From: Microbacterium sp. SS28
Lineage (GTDB): Bacteria; Actinomycetota; Actinomycetes; Actinomycetales; Microbacteriaceae
Length of the DNA: 64,000 nt
Direction: 5' to 3'
Assembly (NCBI RefSeq): GCF_022761035.1
Contig: NZ_JAKWJP010000001.1
Span: 372,001 to 436,000 of the forward strand
Shown here one piece after another: positions 48,208 through 57,203 of the stretch. The stretch's first letter is position 1. Every line of letters begins with the position of its first letter. Under the pieces are notes generated by a model. It saw nothing but the letters and a program-made list of their open reading frames with translations, made no database searches and was not told the origin of the DNA. Made by a program: the position numbers and the translations under genes.

Positions 48208-49257
48208 TCAGTCGGAGTCGCGCTCGTACCGGTCGAGGTCGTACGGACCGGAGTCGTCGTCCTCGTCGTCCTGGTCGTCCTCGTCGTCCTCGTCGTCATC
48301 GTCATCGGACTCGTCGTCGGAGTCTTCGTCGTCGGCGACATCCTCGTCCGCGAAGTCGGAATCGTCGATGTCGGAATCATCCTCGTCGTCGACGTCGAAT
48401 CCTTCGTCGTCCGTCGCGGCCAGGCCGACGACGTCGGCCAGCTCGTCGATGTCGACGCCGTCGACGTCGCCCGCGTGCAGGATCGGCGAGCCGTCCCGAT
48501 CGAAGTCCTCCGCGTCGAGGTCGTCGACGTCGTCGAGTTCGTCGTCGGCATCGAGTTCGTCGTCGTCGATCTCACCGGACTCTGCCTCTCCGGCCTCGGC
48601 GAGCGCTGCCTGGGCGGCGTGGTATTCGGCGAGGCGCACGGCCCAGGGCACCCAGTCGGGTGCGAGCAGCGCGCCGCCGCCCGGGAGCAGCTCGAGTTCG
48701 AGGACTGTGGGATCGGCATCCTCGACGCGCGCGACGCTGACGGTCCAGAACCAGCCCGGATACCCGGCGAGCAGGTTCTCGAAGCGCAGCGACACGACGC
48801 CGCCGTTCTCGATCGAGTAGCCCGCGGGCGCCCCGACCGTGTGGGCGGGAGTGACTTCATGCAGCGCCGCGAGCGCGAGGTCGTGCGCGGCGAGCAGACG
48901 CTCGTCAGGCTCGACCGGCTCAGGCGCGGCCTCGGGCTCGGGCTCGACAGCCTCGGCCTCCGTCTCAGCGGAAGCCGCGGGCGCCGAGGAGTCCGGCTGG
49001 TCTGCCGACTGCGAAGAGGCGTCCCGCTCGGCCGTGGGCTCGGCGGAAGCATCCGACTCCCCTGCCGACTCCGTGGCAGACGCGGCCTCTGCAGGAACGT
49101 CAGGCTCCGCAGACGCCTCGGTCGCCGCGCCGGCGGCAGGCTCGTTCGAGCCCTCCGTCGACGCCGACGCCGACACGTCGGCCTCGGGCGCGACGTCGTC
49201 GGCCTCGGGCCGGTGCTCGGCGCCGAGTGCCTCGACCGGATCAGGCGTCGAGGTCAT
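48208..49257 (-). CDS. DUF3027 protein with acidic tail
   Basis: 349 residues from the ATG at 49257, overlapping the upstream cold-shock gene by 17 nt. The DUF3027 core is at about 140-230: SLRFENLLAGYPGWFWTVSV, LELELLPGGGALLAPDWVPW and VRLAEYHAAQ. An Ala/Glu/Ser-rich N-terminal segment (about 10-110) and a very acidic Asp/Glu repeat tail (about 235-349) flank it. DUF3027 is conserved in actinobacteria beside cold-shock genes; its function is not known. The acidic tail could bind basic proteins or mimic nucleic acid. Confidence 0.8.
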   Translation of the reverse strand: MTSTPDPVEALGAEHRPEADDVAPEADVSASASTEGSNEPAAGAATEASAEPDVPAEAASATESAGESDASAEPTAERDASSQSADQPDSSAPAASAETEAEAVEPEPEAAPEPVEPDERLLAAHDLALAALHEVTPAHTVGAPAGYSIENGGVVSLRFENLLAGYPGWFWTVSVARVEDADPTVLELELLPGGGALLAPDWVPWAVRLAEYHAAQAALAEAGEAESGEIDDDELDADDELDDVDDLDAEDFDRDGSPILHAGDVDGVDIDELADVVGLAATDDEGFDVDDEDDSDIDDSDFADEDVADDEDSDDESDDDDDEDDEDDQDDEDDDSGPYDLDRYERDSD

Positions 49258-49624
49258 CCGCGACCTTGCGCAGCATCGCCGCGACCTTCTTGGCGCTGGC
49301 CCCACTCGGGTAGTGGCCACGACGCAGGTCGCCGCCCATGACGTCGAGGAACTTCACGAGGTCCTCGACGATGATCGCCATGTCGTCCGCGGGCTTGCGC
49401 GAGCGCTTCGAGAGGCTCACGGGCGCCTCGAGGACGCGCACTGCGAGCGCCTGGAGGCCGCGCTTGCCGTCGGCGACGCCGAACTCGAGGCGGGCGCCCT
49501 GCTTCGGCGCGGGAGTGCCTGCGGGGAGGGCAGTGGCGTGCAGGAAGACGTCCTGGCCGTCATCTGTCGTGATGAAGCCGAACCCCTTCTCCTCGTCGTA
49601 GAACCTGACCTTGCCGGTGGGCAT
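49241..49624 (-). CDS. cold-shock domain protein with C-terminal extension
   Basis: 127 residues from the ATG at 49624. Residues 1-67 form a cold-shock domain with both RNP motifs (KGFGFITTD and DVFLHATAL). The extra 60 residues (LVKFLDVMGGDLRRGHYPSG, KKVAAMLRKVADDL) are typical of the larger actinobacterial Csp. It binds single-stranded nucleic acid. It is the first gene of a pair with DUF3027, whose start overlaps its stop. Confidence 0.9.
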   Translation of the reverse strand: MPTGKVRFYDEEKGFGFITTDDGQDVFLHATALPAGTPAPKQGARLEFGVADGKRGLQALAVRVLEAPVSLSKRSRKPADDMAIIVEDLVKFLDVMGGDLRRGHYPSGASAKKVAAMLRKVADDLDA

Positions 49625-49726
49625 GGAATGACCTCGCTGTAGAAAAGCCCGCACTCGGCGGGCAGGGTGTGACGGACCAGTGGGCCCTGCCTCCAGCCTA
49701 CGGCACGCCCGCCAACGGGTAGGCTG

Positions 49727-50002
49727 ATGCGGATGAGCACGCGCAGTGGGGGTCCCGAAGTTCCGGTCAGGCGGATCGACCGCATCCTGGCCTACATGGC
49801 ACTGGGGATCACGGTCATCTCGATCATCTGCTTCTTCGCTGTCATCCTCGCCCGCCCGCTCGGCGTCGACGACTTCACCACCGGCATCTGGCCGATGATC
49901 GTCGTCCTGCCGCTGATCGCCCTGCCGATCGCCTTCGTGCTGATCATCGCGCTGCTGATCATGAGCTTCGTCCGACGCGCGCGGGCCAATAAAGGGGCAT
50001 AG
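49727..50002 (+). CDS. small membrane protein, function unknown
   Basis: 91 residues (ATG 49727 or 49733). Two hydrophobic segments, about 22-43 and 56-80, with a basic C-terminus (SFVRRARANKGA). It begins a plus-strand run with the helicase-associated and XPB genes (9-nt and 49-nt gaps). No motif gives a role. Confidence 0.7.
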   Translation: MRMSTRSGGPEVPVRRIDRILAYMALGITVISIICFFAVILARPLGVDDFTTGIWPMIVVLPLIALPIAFVLIIALLIMSFVRRARANKGA

Positions 50003-50011
50003 GCCACCCCG

Positions 50012-51721
50012 ATGACCACAGACGAGCGTTCGCTCGCGACGTGGCTGGCGGATCGCGATGACGCGGCCCTGGCCCGGACGTTCGGGTTGCGCTCCGTCTC
50101 GCCCAACGCGTCGTGGAGCGACTTCTTCGACGCCGCCGAGGCGCTGCTCGACCCGGCATCCGTCGATCGCGCCCTCGTCCGCCTGCCACGGCGTGCGCTC
50201 GCGGCACTCGCGAGCGGAGACTCCGACAGCGAGCGCGCGGGGCTCGAGCGCCTCGCACTGCTCGACGCGACGGGCACGCCCTTCACGACAGTCGCGGAGC
50301 GCGTCGCCGCGGCCCGCGCGGGGACGACCGAGGCGTTCGTCGCAGAAGCCGCGCCCTCCGAGCCCTCGCTCGCCGACCACTCCGCGTCGGCGGCTGCCGC
50401 CGAGCGCGCCTTCGCCTCGATCGGCGCTCTCGCCGACCTGCTGATCGCGACGCTGCACACGCCGCTCTCGCGCACGGGGGCGGGCCCCGTGAGCGCCGCC
50501 GACCGCAAGAGATTGACGGATGCCGGTGCCATCGCGTCACCCGAAGACCTCGACGACCTCGTGGCGGCCGCCGCGGCATCCGGCCTCCTCACCGAGACGG
50601 AACGCGAGTGGATCGCGGGCGACGGAGTGGACGCGTGGCTGCAGTCCTCGACGACGCGCCGCTGGGCGGTCGTCGTCGAAGGCCTGCGCGACACCCTGCG
50701 CCCGGGCCTGCGCACGCCCGGCGGGGGCTTCGTCACGCCCGCCGCGTGGCCCTCGCTGTACCCGCTGGATCCCGAGTGGCCCGCGATCTCGACGCGCACG
50801 CGCCGCCTCGCGGAGCGCTGGGGCCTCGTGACGCCTGAGGGCGCCGAACCGGCGTGGGCCCGCACTCTTCGCCTCGGCGAGCCCGCCGACGCGGCGTCGC
50901 TCGCCGAGCTCCTCCCGGCCGAGATCGACCGGATCTACCTCCAGGCCGACCTGTCCGCCATCGCGCCGGGGCCCCTCGCGCCCGCTCTCGACCTGCGGCT
51001 GCGGCGCATCGCGGTCCGGGAGTCGCGGGCGCAGGCATCCACGTATCGCTTCACGGCCGAATCCCTCGTGGCGGGCATGTCCGAGGGCGAGACGGCGGAG
51101 TCGGTGCGCGCCTTCCTCTCCGAGCTGTCGCTGACCGGCATCCCGCAGCCCCTCGAGTACCTCATCACGAGCACCGCGGGGCGTCACGGCCTCGTGCGCA
51201 TCGGCCTCGACGCCCACGGCAACACCTCGATCGAGAGCGCCGACCGCGGACTGCTCAACGCGATCGAGGTCGATCAGGCGCTGCGACCGCTCGGACTCGT
51301 GCGCGACGGGTCCAGCCTTGTGACGCGTGCGGCGCGGGACGTCGTCTACTGGTCGCTCGCCGACGCCCGCTACCCCGTCGTCGCGGTCGACGAGCGCGGC
51401 GGGTCGACGCCGATCGTGCGACGGCGCCCCGCGCGCGGCGGAAAGCCCGCCGCCGAGCCCTCGTTCGCACCGCTCATCGCACGGCTCCGGCAGTCGCACG
51501 ACACCGACTCGGATGCCGCGTGGCTCGGCCGCGAGCTCGACCAGGCCGTGCGGGCGCGCGCGATCATCGAGGTCGTCGTCCGCCTGCCCGGCGGCGAGGA
51601 GCGCACGTTCACGCTCGAGGCCACGGGTCTCGGCGGCGGTCGCCTGCGCGGACGCGACCGCAGCGCCGACATCGAGCGCACGCTCCCGGTCTCGTCGATC
51701 GTGACGGTGCGCCCCGCCTGA
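50012..51721 (+). CDS. helicase-associated protein (helicase_C_3 type)
   Basis: 569 residues. It resembles the actinobacterial partner of the XPB helicase (Rv0862c-like). The C-terminal part (RGGSTPIVRRRPARGGKPAA, LIARLRQSHDTDSDAAWLGR, REL/ELDQAVRARAIIEVVVRL) is a WYL-like beta fold and the middle is helical. No ATPase motifs. It lies 49 nt before the XPB gene on the same strand, consistent with a functional pair, probably in DNA repair or transcription. Role is inferred from this pairing. Confidence 0.75.
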   Translation: MTTDERSLATWLADRDDAALARTFGLRSVSPNASWSDFFDAAEALLDPASVDRALVRLPRRALAALASGDSDSERAGLERLALLDATGTPFTTVAERVAAARAGTTEAFVAEAAPSEPSLADHSASAAAAERAFASIGALADLLIATLHTPLSRTGAGPVSAADRKRLTDAGAIASPEDLDDLVAAAAASGLLTETEREWIAGDGVDAWLQSSTTRRWAVVVEGLRDTLRPGLRTPGGGFVTPAAWPSLYPLDPEWPAISTRTRRLAERWGLVTPEGAEPAWARTLRLGEPADAASLAELLPAEIDRIYLQADLSAIAPGPLAPALDLRLRRIAVRESRAQASTYRFTAESLVAGMSEGETAESVRAFLSELSLTGIPQPLEYLITSTAGRHGLVRIGLDAHGNTSIESADRGLLNAIEVDQALRPLGLVRDGSSLVTRAARDVVYWSLADARYPVVAVDERGGSTPIVRRRPARGGKPAAEPSFAPLIARLRQSHDTDSDAAWLGRELDQAVRARAIIEVVVRLPGGEERTFTLEATGLGGGRLRGRDRSADIERTLPVSSIVTVRPA

Positions 51722-51770
51722 CCTGGCGCAGCGATGCCCGGCATCACGCCGGCCGGTAGACTTGTCCGTT

Positions 51771-53414
51771 ATGGCTGACGGCCCCCTCATCGTGCAGAGC
51801 GACCGGACTGTGCTGCTGGAAGTAGCCCATCCGGACGCCGAGAGCGCACGCCACGAGCTCGCGATCTTCGCGGAGCTCGAGCGCGCGCCCGAGCACATCC
51901 ACACGTACCGCATCACCCGGCTCGGCCTGTGGAACGCCCGCGCGGCGGGCCACGACGCCGACGACATGCTCGAGACGCTCGACCGCTGGTCGCGCTTCCC
52001 CGTGCCACCGTCGGTGTCGATCGACATCCGCGAGACGGTCGGCCGCTACGGCCGGCTCGTCATCGAACGCGACGCCGAGGGCGCGCTCGTGCTGCGATCG
52101 ACGGATGCCGCGGTGCTGGCCGAGGTCTCGAAGAACAAGCGCATCCAGCCGCTGCTGATCGGGCGCCCCTCCCCCGACTCCTTCCAGATCGACGCCTGGG
52201 CGCGCGGGCACATCAAGCAGGAGCTCCTGAAGATCGGCTGGCCCGCGGAGGATCTCGCCGGTTACACGCCGGGGACGCCGCATCCCATCGAACTCGCGGA
52301 AGACGGCTGGAACCTGCGCCCCTATCAGCGCCTCGCCGTCGACAAGTTCTCGGACGGCGGGTCGGGCGTCGTCGTGCTCCCCTGCGGCGCCGGCAAGACG
52401 CTCGTCGGCGCGGCCGCGATGGCTGACACCAAGACGACGACCCTCATCCTCGTGACCAACACCGTGAGCGCGCGGCAGTGGCGCGACGAGCTGCTCAAGC
52501 GCACGTCGCTCACGGCGGAGGAGATCGGCGAGTACTCCGGTCAGGTCAAAGAGGTCAAGCCGGTCACGATCGCGACCTACCAGATCCTCACGGCCAAGCG
52601 CGCGGGGCAGTACGCCCACCTCGCACTGCTCGACGCCCTGGACTGGGGTCTCATCGTGTACGACGAGGTGCATCTGCTGCCCGCGCCCGTCTTCAAGCTC
52701 ACAGCCGACCTGCAGGCGCGCCGCCGCCTCGGCCTCACCGCGACGCTCGTGCGCGAAGACGGTCGCGAGGGCGACGTCTTCAGCCTCATCGGACCCAAGC
52801 GGTTCGACGCACCGTGGAAGGAGATCGAGGCCCAGGGCTTCATCTCGCCCGCCGCCTGCTACGAAGTGCGCGTCGACCTCCCGGAGGGCGAGCGGCTCGA
52901 GTACGCCGCCTCGGCCGATGAAGACCGATATCGCCTCGCCGCCACGGCGTACGCGAAGATCGGCGTCGTCCGCAGCCTCGTCGAGCGGCACAAGGGCGAG
53001 CGCATCCTCGTGATCGGGCAGTACCTCGACCAGATCGACGTGCTCTCGGAGGCGCTCGGCGCGCCCAAGATCACGGGCGCGACCCCCGTCGACGAGCGCG
53101 AGGAGCTCTACCAGGCGTTCCGCGTCGGCGAGATCGAAGTTCTCGTCGTGTCGAAGGTCGCGAACTTCTCGATCGACCTGCCCGAGGCATCCGTCGCCAT
53201 CCAGGTCTCCGGATCGTTCGGCTCGCGCCAGGAGGAGGCCCAGCGCCTCGGACGCCTGCTGCGACCGAAGCAGTCGGCGCACACCGCGAGCTTCTACACG
53301 CTCATCGCGCGGGACACGGTCGACCAGGACTTCGCGCAGAACCGCCAGCGGTTCCTCGCCGAGCAGGGGTACAGCTACACCATCCTCGACGCCGATCAGG
53401 TCGCCGCGGCCTGA
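51771..53414 (+). CDS. XPB/Ssl2-family DNA helicase
   Basis: 547 residues from the ATG at 51771. An N-terminal XPB domain (LIVQSDRTVLLEVAHPDAES) precedes the superfamily 2 motor: NLRPYQRLAVDKF (Q motif region), Walker A LPCGAGKTLVGA, motif II YDEVHLLP, motif III LGLTATLVREDGR, the RED motif of XPB within it, and motif VI QRLGRLLRPK. Bacterial XPB unwinds 3' to 5' and takes part in repair. The last codons sit inside a 57-bp tandem repeat. Confidence 0.95.
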   Translation: MADGPLIVQSDRTVLLEVAHPDAESARHELAIFAELERAPEHIHTYRITRLGLWNARAAGHDADDMLETLDRWSRFPVPPSVSIDIRETVGRYGRLVIERDAEGALVLRSTDAAVLAEVSKNKRIQPLLIGRPSPDSFQIDAWARGHIKQELLKIGWPAEDLAGYTPGTPHPIELAEDGWNLRPYQRLAVDKFSDGGSGVVVLPCGAGKTLVGAAAMADTKTTTLILVTNTVSARQWRDELLKRTSLTAEEIGEYSGQVKEVKPVTIATYQILTAKRAGQYAHLALLDALDWGLIVYDEVHLLPAPVFKLTADLQARRRLGLTATLVREDGREGDVFSLIGPKRFDAPWKEIEAQGFISPAACYEVRVDLPEGERLEYAASADEDRYRLAATAYAKIGVVRSLVERHKGERILVIGQYLDQIDVLSEALGAPKITGATPVDEREELYQAFRVGEIEVLVVSKVANFSIDLPEASVAIQVSGSFGSRQEEAQRLGRLLRPKQSAHTASFYTLIARDTVDQDFAQNRQRFLAEQGYSYTILDADQVAAA

Positions 53415-53528
53415 TCGAAACCTGAGGTGAGACGACAGCTCCTCGACGCCGATCAGGTCGCCGCGGCCTGAACTCGACCCGAGGTGAGACGACAGCTCCT
53501 CGACGCCGACCAAGTCGCCGCGGCCTGA
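53384..53528. repeat. 57-bp tandem repeat (2.5 copies) at XPB 3' end
   Basis: Units begin at 53384, 53441 and 53498; the third is cut to 31 bp. Each starts cctcgacgcc and contains the last codons (LDADQVAAA) and stop of the XPB gene, followed by a spacer with ctgaggtgagacgacagct or a near copy. 57 bp is 19 codons, so the copies keep one reading frame, each ending in a stop. The duplication must have come from the gene's 3' end. Two substitutions in the third copy show some age. Confidence 0.9.
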
Positions 53529-53544
53529 GCCGCACGGCCGGGGG

Positions 53545-54417
53545 TCAGTCGAGGAGGAAGGCGGCGATCCGCCGCGTGACCTCCTCGGGGTTGTCGTCGA
53601 CGAGGTAGTGGGCGCCGCCCGGTACGAACTCGACAGTCGTGTTCGGCGCATCGTCCGCGCTGACATGGAGCGCGTCCTTCGGCAGCAGCGCGTCGTCCGC
53701 TCCGAAGAGCACGAGCGTCGGCGTCTGCAGAACGCGACCGATGTAGGCGCCGCTCAGGGCCCTCATGAAGCCCGGGAGGATGAGTCCGCGATACAGCTTC
53801 GACGCCGCGCGGGCGCGCGCCGGCTCGCGCAGGGCTCGCAGGTAGGCCGCGGCATCCTCGTCCCGCTTCGGGCGGATCTCGGACACGCGCAGGATGTGCC
53901 GCGTGAGCCTCTGACGCCCGCGTGAGAGCAGCCGGGGGCCGAGCCCCGGTGTCGCCGTGACCCACTGGAACCACAGATGCGGGAACGCCCTCAGGAGGCC
54001 GACGACGAGCGCCCGATTCATCCGGAAGTAGGGCGCCGGCACGGCGATCGCGACGAAGCGTCGAATCCGCTCCGGATGCTCGAGGCACAGGTCGAAGCCG
54101 ACGAGGGCGCCCCAGTCGTGGCCGACGAGGTCGACGCGCGCGAGGCCGAGCTCGTCGAGAAGAGCGATCACGTCCCGCTGCACGGTCGGCGAGTCGTATC
54201 CGCCGGGAGGCGCTTCCGTGTCGCCTGCTCCCCGCAGGTCGGGAGCGACGAGGTGCGCACGGCCCGCGAGCGCCTGCATGACCGGCGCCCACTCGAGGGA
54301 GCTCTGCGGGAATCCGTGCAGGAACAGGATGGGCGCCCCCGCCCCCGCTTCGGTCACGTGCATGCGCAGGCCGTTCGCTGTGACCGTCCGCGAGCGGATG
54401 CCGGTGATCTCGGTCAT
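53545..54417 (-). CDS. alpha/beta hydrolase (epoxide hydrolase/dehalogenase-like)
   Basis: 290 residues. LFLHGFPQSSLEW holds the oxyanion HGFP motif; the nucleophile elbow is GHDWGALVG with Asp, as in epoxide hydrolases and haloalkane dehalogenases. LVLFGADDALLP supplies the acid region and GGAHYLVDDNPEEV the catalytic His. A cap domain lies between (about 135-215). Substrate unknown. The divergent TetR gene and paired palindromes suggest substrate-induced control. Confidence 0.85.
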   Translation of the reverse strand: MTEITGIRSRTVTANGLRMHVTEAGAGAPILFLHGFPQSSLEWAPVMQALAGRAHLVAPDLRGAGDTEAPPGGYDSPTVQRDVIALLDELGLARVDLVGHDWGALVGFDLCLEHPERIRRFVAIAVPAPYFRMNRALVVGLLRAFPHLWFQWVTATPGLGPRLLSRGRQRLTRHILRVSEIRPKRDEDAAAYLRALREPARARAASKLYRGLILPGFMRALSGAYIGRVLQTPTLVLFGADDALLPKDALHVSADDAPNTTVEFVPGGAHYLVDDNPEEVTRRIAAFLLD

Positions 54418-54427
54418 TCTGAGAGAA

Positions 54428-54466
54428 TACTACGTTCGTAGTAGCGTGTCACTACGTCTGCAGTGA
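54428..54466. promoter_or_regulatory. paired TetR operator candidates
   Basis: TACTACGTTCGTAGTA (54428-54443) is a perfect 16-bp palindrome, and 6 bp on, TCACTACGTCTGCAGTGA (54449-54466) is a related imperfect one. They fill the gap between the divergent hydrolase and TetR genes. Confidence 0.7.
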
Positions 54467-54489
54467 ATCCGAGCGGTAGGCTCCTCGGG

Positions 54490-55041
54490 ATGAGCACGAC
54501 GCGAGAACGCGCCCTCGAAGCGGCCGTCGACCTGGTCGGCACACAGGGGATCCGCGCACTCACCCACGCCCGCGTCGATGCGCAGGCAGGCCTCGCCCGC
54601 GGATCGACGTCGAACCACTTCCGCACGCGCGCCGCGCTGCTCGCGGGGGTCGCCGAGTGGATCGCCGAGCAGGAGACGCGCGACCTGGGAGCAGCGCTGG
54701 CCCAGCCGTTCGACGACCTCGACGGGTTCGTGGACATGTTCAGCGCGGGCGTCGAGCAGCTGACGGGGCCTTACGCGGTCCGCACGCGAGCGCGGTATGC
54801 ACTCTTCCTCGAGGCGGCCTCGGACCCCGCGCTTTTCGCGCCGCTGCGCGCCCAGCGGGAGAGCCTCACGGCGTGGTCCCGCAGCCTCCTCGTCGCGCTC
54901 GGGGCGCAGCATCCGGATACCGCCGTGCGCGCTTTCATGGCGTTCGGCGACGGCATCGTCCTCCATCGTCTGAGCGTCGACCCGAACGCCCCCGTGCGCG
55001 AGAGCGTCGCCGTCGCGGTGCGCGGCTGCCTGGCCGCCTGA
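54490..55041 (+). CDS. TetR-family regulator
   Basis: 183 residues from the ATG at 54490. The HTH reads ALEAAVDLVGTQGIRALTHA and RVDAQAGLARGSTSNHFRTR. The ligand domain (MFSAGVEQLTGPYAVRTRAR, FLEAASDPALFAPLRAQRES) is of the PF17940-like TetR_C type. It probably represses the divergent alpha/beta hydrolase and itself through the two palindromes upstream. Confidence 0.85.
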   Translation: MSTTRERALEAAVDLVGTQGIRALTHARVDAQAGLARGSTSNHFRTRAALLAGVAEWIAEQETRDLGAALAQPFDDLDGFVDMFSAGVEQLTGPYAVRTRARYALFLEAASDPALFAPLRAQRESLTAWSRSLLVALGAQHPDTAVRAFMAFGDGIVLHRLSVDPNAPVRESVAVAVRGCLAA

Positions 55042-55086
55042 CGACCGCCCTCCGCGCCTGCGCGGCCTGACGGCCGCGAACCTGCC

Positions 55087-55983
55087 TCAGTCGTTGCCCT
55101 CGGGGCGCACGTTGTGGCGCTGATACGCGGGGTCGCGCCAACCCTCGATCGCCTCGATCATGCGCGTCGCATCCACCGTCTCGCGGACGTTGTGCGCGCG
55201 GAAGATCCGCGCTCCGTGCGCGGCGCACCACGCGGCGGCGGCGAGCGATCCGGCGAGCCGGTCCCCGCGCTCGCGGTCGAGGCTCTCGCCGATGAAGTCC
55301 TTGTTCGACAGCGCGACCAGCAGCACTCCCCCGAGTTCGGTCAGTTCGCCGAAGCGCCGCGTGAGCTCGAGCGTCTGCGCGGTGCTCTTGTTGAGGTCGT
55401 GCCCAGGGTCGAGCACGATGCGCTCGGGCGGCACGCCGCGCGAGAGCGCGAGGTCCCGCCGCGCACGCAGGAAGTCCGCGACATCCCGCACGACGTCGTC
55501 ATAGTGCGGGAGCGGATGCTGCGTCCGGGGCGCCGCGAGACTGTGCGCGATCACGACGGTCGCGTCGCTGTCGGCGACGACGTCGGCCATGCGCGGGTCG
55601 TGCAGCCCCGTCGTGTCGTTGACGATCGCCGCCCCCGCTTCGATCGCGGCGCGCGCGACTTCGGGATGGAAGGTGTCGACGCTCACCGCGACGAGCGGCG
55701 ACAGCGCCTCCACGACCGGGACGATGCGGGCGATCTCATCTGCGACCGGCAGGGCGGGGCCGGGCGCGAACGGGACGCCGCCGACGTCGACGATCTCCGC
55801 GCCGGCGGCCGCGGCATCCATCCCCGCGGCGATCGCGGCGTCGAGCGCGAACGTCGCGCCCCGGTCGTAGAACGAATCCGGTGTGCGGTTGACGATCGCC
55901 ATGACGACGAGGCGCCGCGAGAAGTCGATCTCGCGGCCGCCGATCCGCCGGACGGGATGGTCGATGCGCACCGGGCTCGTCAC
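55087..55983 (-). CDS. dihydropteroate synthase-like protein (FolP2 type)
   Basis: 298 residues. VMAIVNRTPDSFYDRGATF is the pterin-binding start of the actinobacterial FolP2 branch (true FolP1 usually has MGVVNVTPDSF). Other pterin-domain motifs are AEIVDVGGVPFAPG, SVDTFHPEVARAAIEAGA, VNDTTGLHD and LDPGHDLNKS. In mycobacteria the FolP2 paralogue lacks measurable synthase activity, so its reaction is open. It is the last gene of the folE operon and its start overlaps the oxidoreductase stop (4 nt). Confidence 0.8.
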   Translation of the reverse strand: MTSPVRIDHPVRRIGGREIDFSRRLVVMAIVNRTPDSFYDRGATFALDAAIAAGMDAAAAGAEIVDVGGVPFAPGPALPVADEIARIVPVVEALSPLVAVSVDTFHPEVARAAIEAGAAIVNDTTGLHDPRMADVVADSDATVVIAHSLAAPRTQHPLPHYDDVVRDVADFLRARRDLALSRGVPPERIVLDPGHDLNKSTAQTLELTRRFGELTELGGVLLVALSNKDFIGESLDRERGDRLAGSLAAAAWCAAHGARIFRAHNVRETVDATRMIEAIEGWRDPAYQRHNVRPEGND

Positions 55984-57203
55984 GAGGCAGCGAGGTGCTC
56001 GAGGCTGACGGACTCATCGCGCAGTGCGGCCGCCGTGACGGGCGTCGCGTCGCGGATGAGCTTCTTGAGCTGATCCTGCACGTCCCACACGTTGACGTTC
56101 ATCGCACCGACGACCCGGACTCCGTCGAACCAGAACGCGATGAACTCGCGACCCGCGACGTCGCCGCGCGTCACGAGCTGCGCATCGCGCATGAGGGGTG
56201 CGTAACCCGAGAGCTCCATGCCGAGATCGAACTGGTCGGTGTAGAAGTACGGGATCGAATTGTGGGATGCCGCGATCCCGAGCATCGACCGGGCGGCGAC
56301 CGAGCCCGCCTTGAGCGCGTTGTCCCAGTGCTCGCTGCGCAGATGCCGCTGCACGACGGGGTGGAACGCGTTCGCGACATCGCCCGCCGCGAAGACGTCG
56401 GGTGCGTCGGTGCGCAGGGCCGCGTCGGCGAGGATGCCGCCCTCGACGCGGATGCCCGCCTCCTCGGCGAGCGACGTGTTCGGCACGGCGCCCACACCGA
56501 TCACGACGAGGTCTGCAGGCACGACTTCGCCGCCGACGCGGACGCCATCGACGTGCCCCGAACCCGTGATCCCCTCGACGTCGACGGACGCGCGCAGGTC
56601 GACCCCGTTCTCGAGGTGCAGATCGCGGAAGACGGCGCCCATCTCGGCTCCGATGGCCGCCGCGAGCGGAACGGGGTCGCGCTCGAGCACAGTGACCTCG
56701 TTGCCGAGGGTCCGCGCGGTCGCTGCGACCTCCATGCCGATCCATCCGGATCCGATGAGAACGAGGCGCTTTCCGCCGCCGCGCAGCTGCTCCGCGAGCG
56801 CGTTCGAGTCGTCGAGGGTGCGCAGTGTGCGGACGCCCTCGAGGTCGGCGCCTTCGAGCGGCAGACGCCGGGGCGAGGATCCCGTCGCCAGCAGCAGCGC
56901 GTCATACGAGAGGGTCGTGCCGTCGTCGAGCGAGACACGATGATCCGCGGGGTCGAGGGCCGCAGCAGACACGCCGGTCCGCAGGTCGACCCCGCCCTCC
57001 TCGTACCACTCCGAAGGATGCAGGATGACGGCATCCGTCCCCTCCTTGCCCTCGAGGTAGCCCTTCGAGAGCGGTGGACGCTGGTACGGCGGATGCGGCT
57101 CCGCGGCGAGCACCGTGACCTCGCCGGCGAATCCCTCCTTGCGCAGCCGTTCGACGGCCTTGCCTGCGGCGAGCCCGCCGCCGACGATCACGAAGTGCGC
57201 CAT
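55980..57203 (-). CDS. FAD/NAD(P)-dependent oxidoreductase (ferredoxin reductase-like)
   Basis: 407 residues. FVIVGGGLAAGKAVERL is the FAD Rossmann loop, LVLIGSGWIGMEVAATA the NAD(P) loop, and DVFAAGDVANAF the second FAD contact. PPYQRPPLSKGYLEG is typical of rubredoxin/ferredoxin reductases of dioxygenase type. A C-terminal reductase domain follows. Its electron partner is not encoded nearby. It overlaps folE by 16 nt and folP2 by 4 nt, so the three are one translation-coupled operon. Confidence 0.9.
   Translation of the reverse strand: MAHFVIVGGGLAAGKAVERLRKEGFAGEVTVLAAEPHPPYQRPPLSKGYLEGKEGTDAVILHPSEWYEEGGVDLRTGVSAAALDPADHRVSLDDGTTLSYDALLLATGSSPRRLPLEGADLEGVRTLRTLDDSNALAEQLRGGGKRLVLIGSGWIGMEVAATARTLGNEVTVLERDPVPLAAAIGAEMGAVFRDLHLENGVDLRASVDVEGITGSGHVDGVRVGGEVVPADLVVIGVGAVPNTSLAEEAGIRVEGGILADAALRTDAPDVFAAGDVANAFHPVVQRHLRSEHWDNALKAGSVAARSMLGIAASHNSIPYFYTDQFDLGMELSGYAPLMRDAQLVTRGDVAGREFIAFWFDGVRVVGAMNVNVWDVQDQLKKLIRDATPVTAAALRDESVSLEHLAAS

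Noticed and set aside
51744..53666. A 640-codon minus-strand ORF opposite XPB
   Set aside because: Antisense of the helicase with repeat-derived low-complexity ends; no domain.
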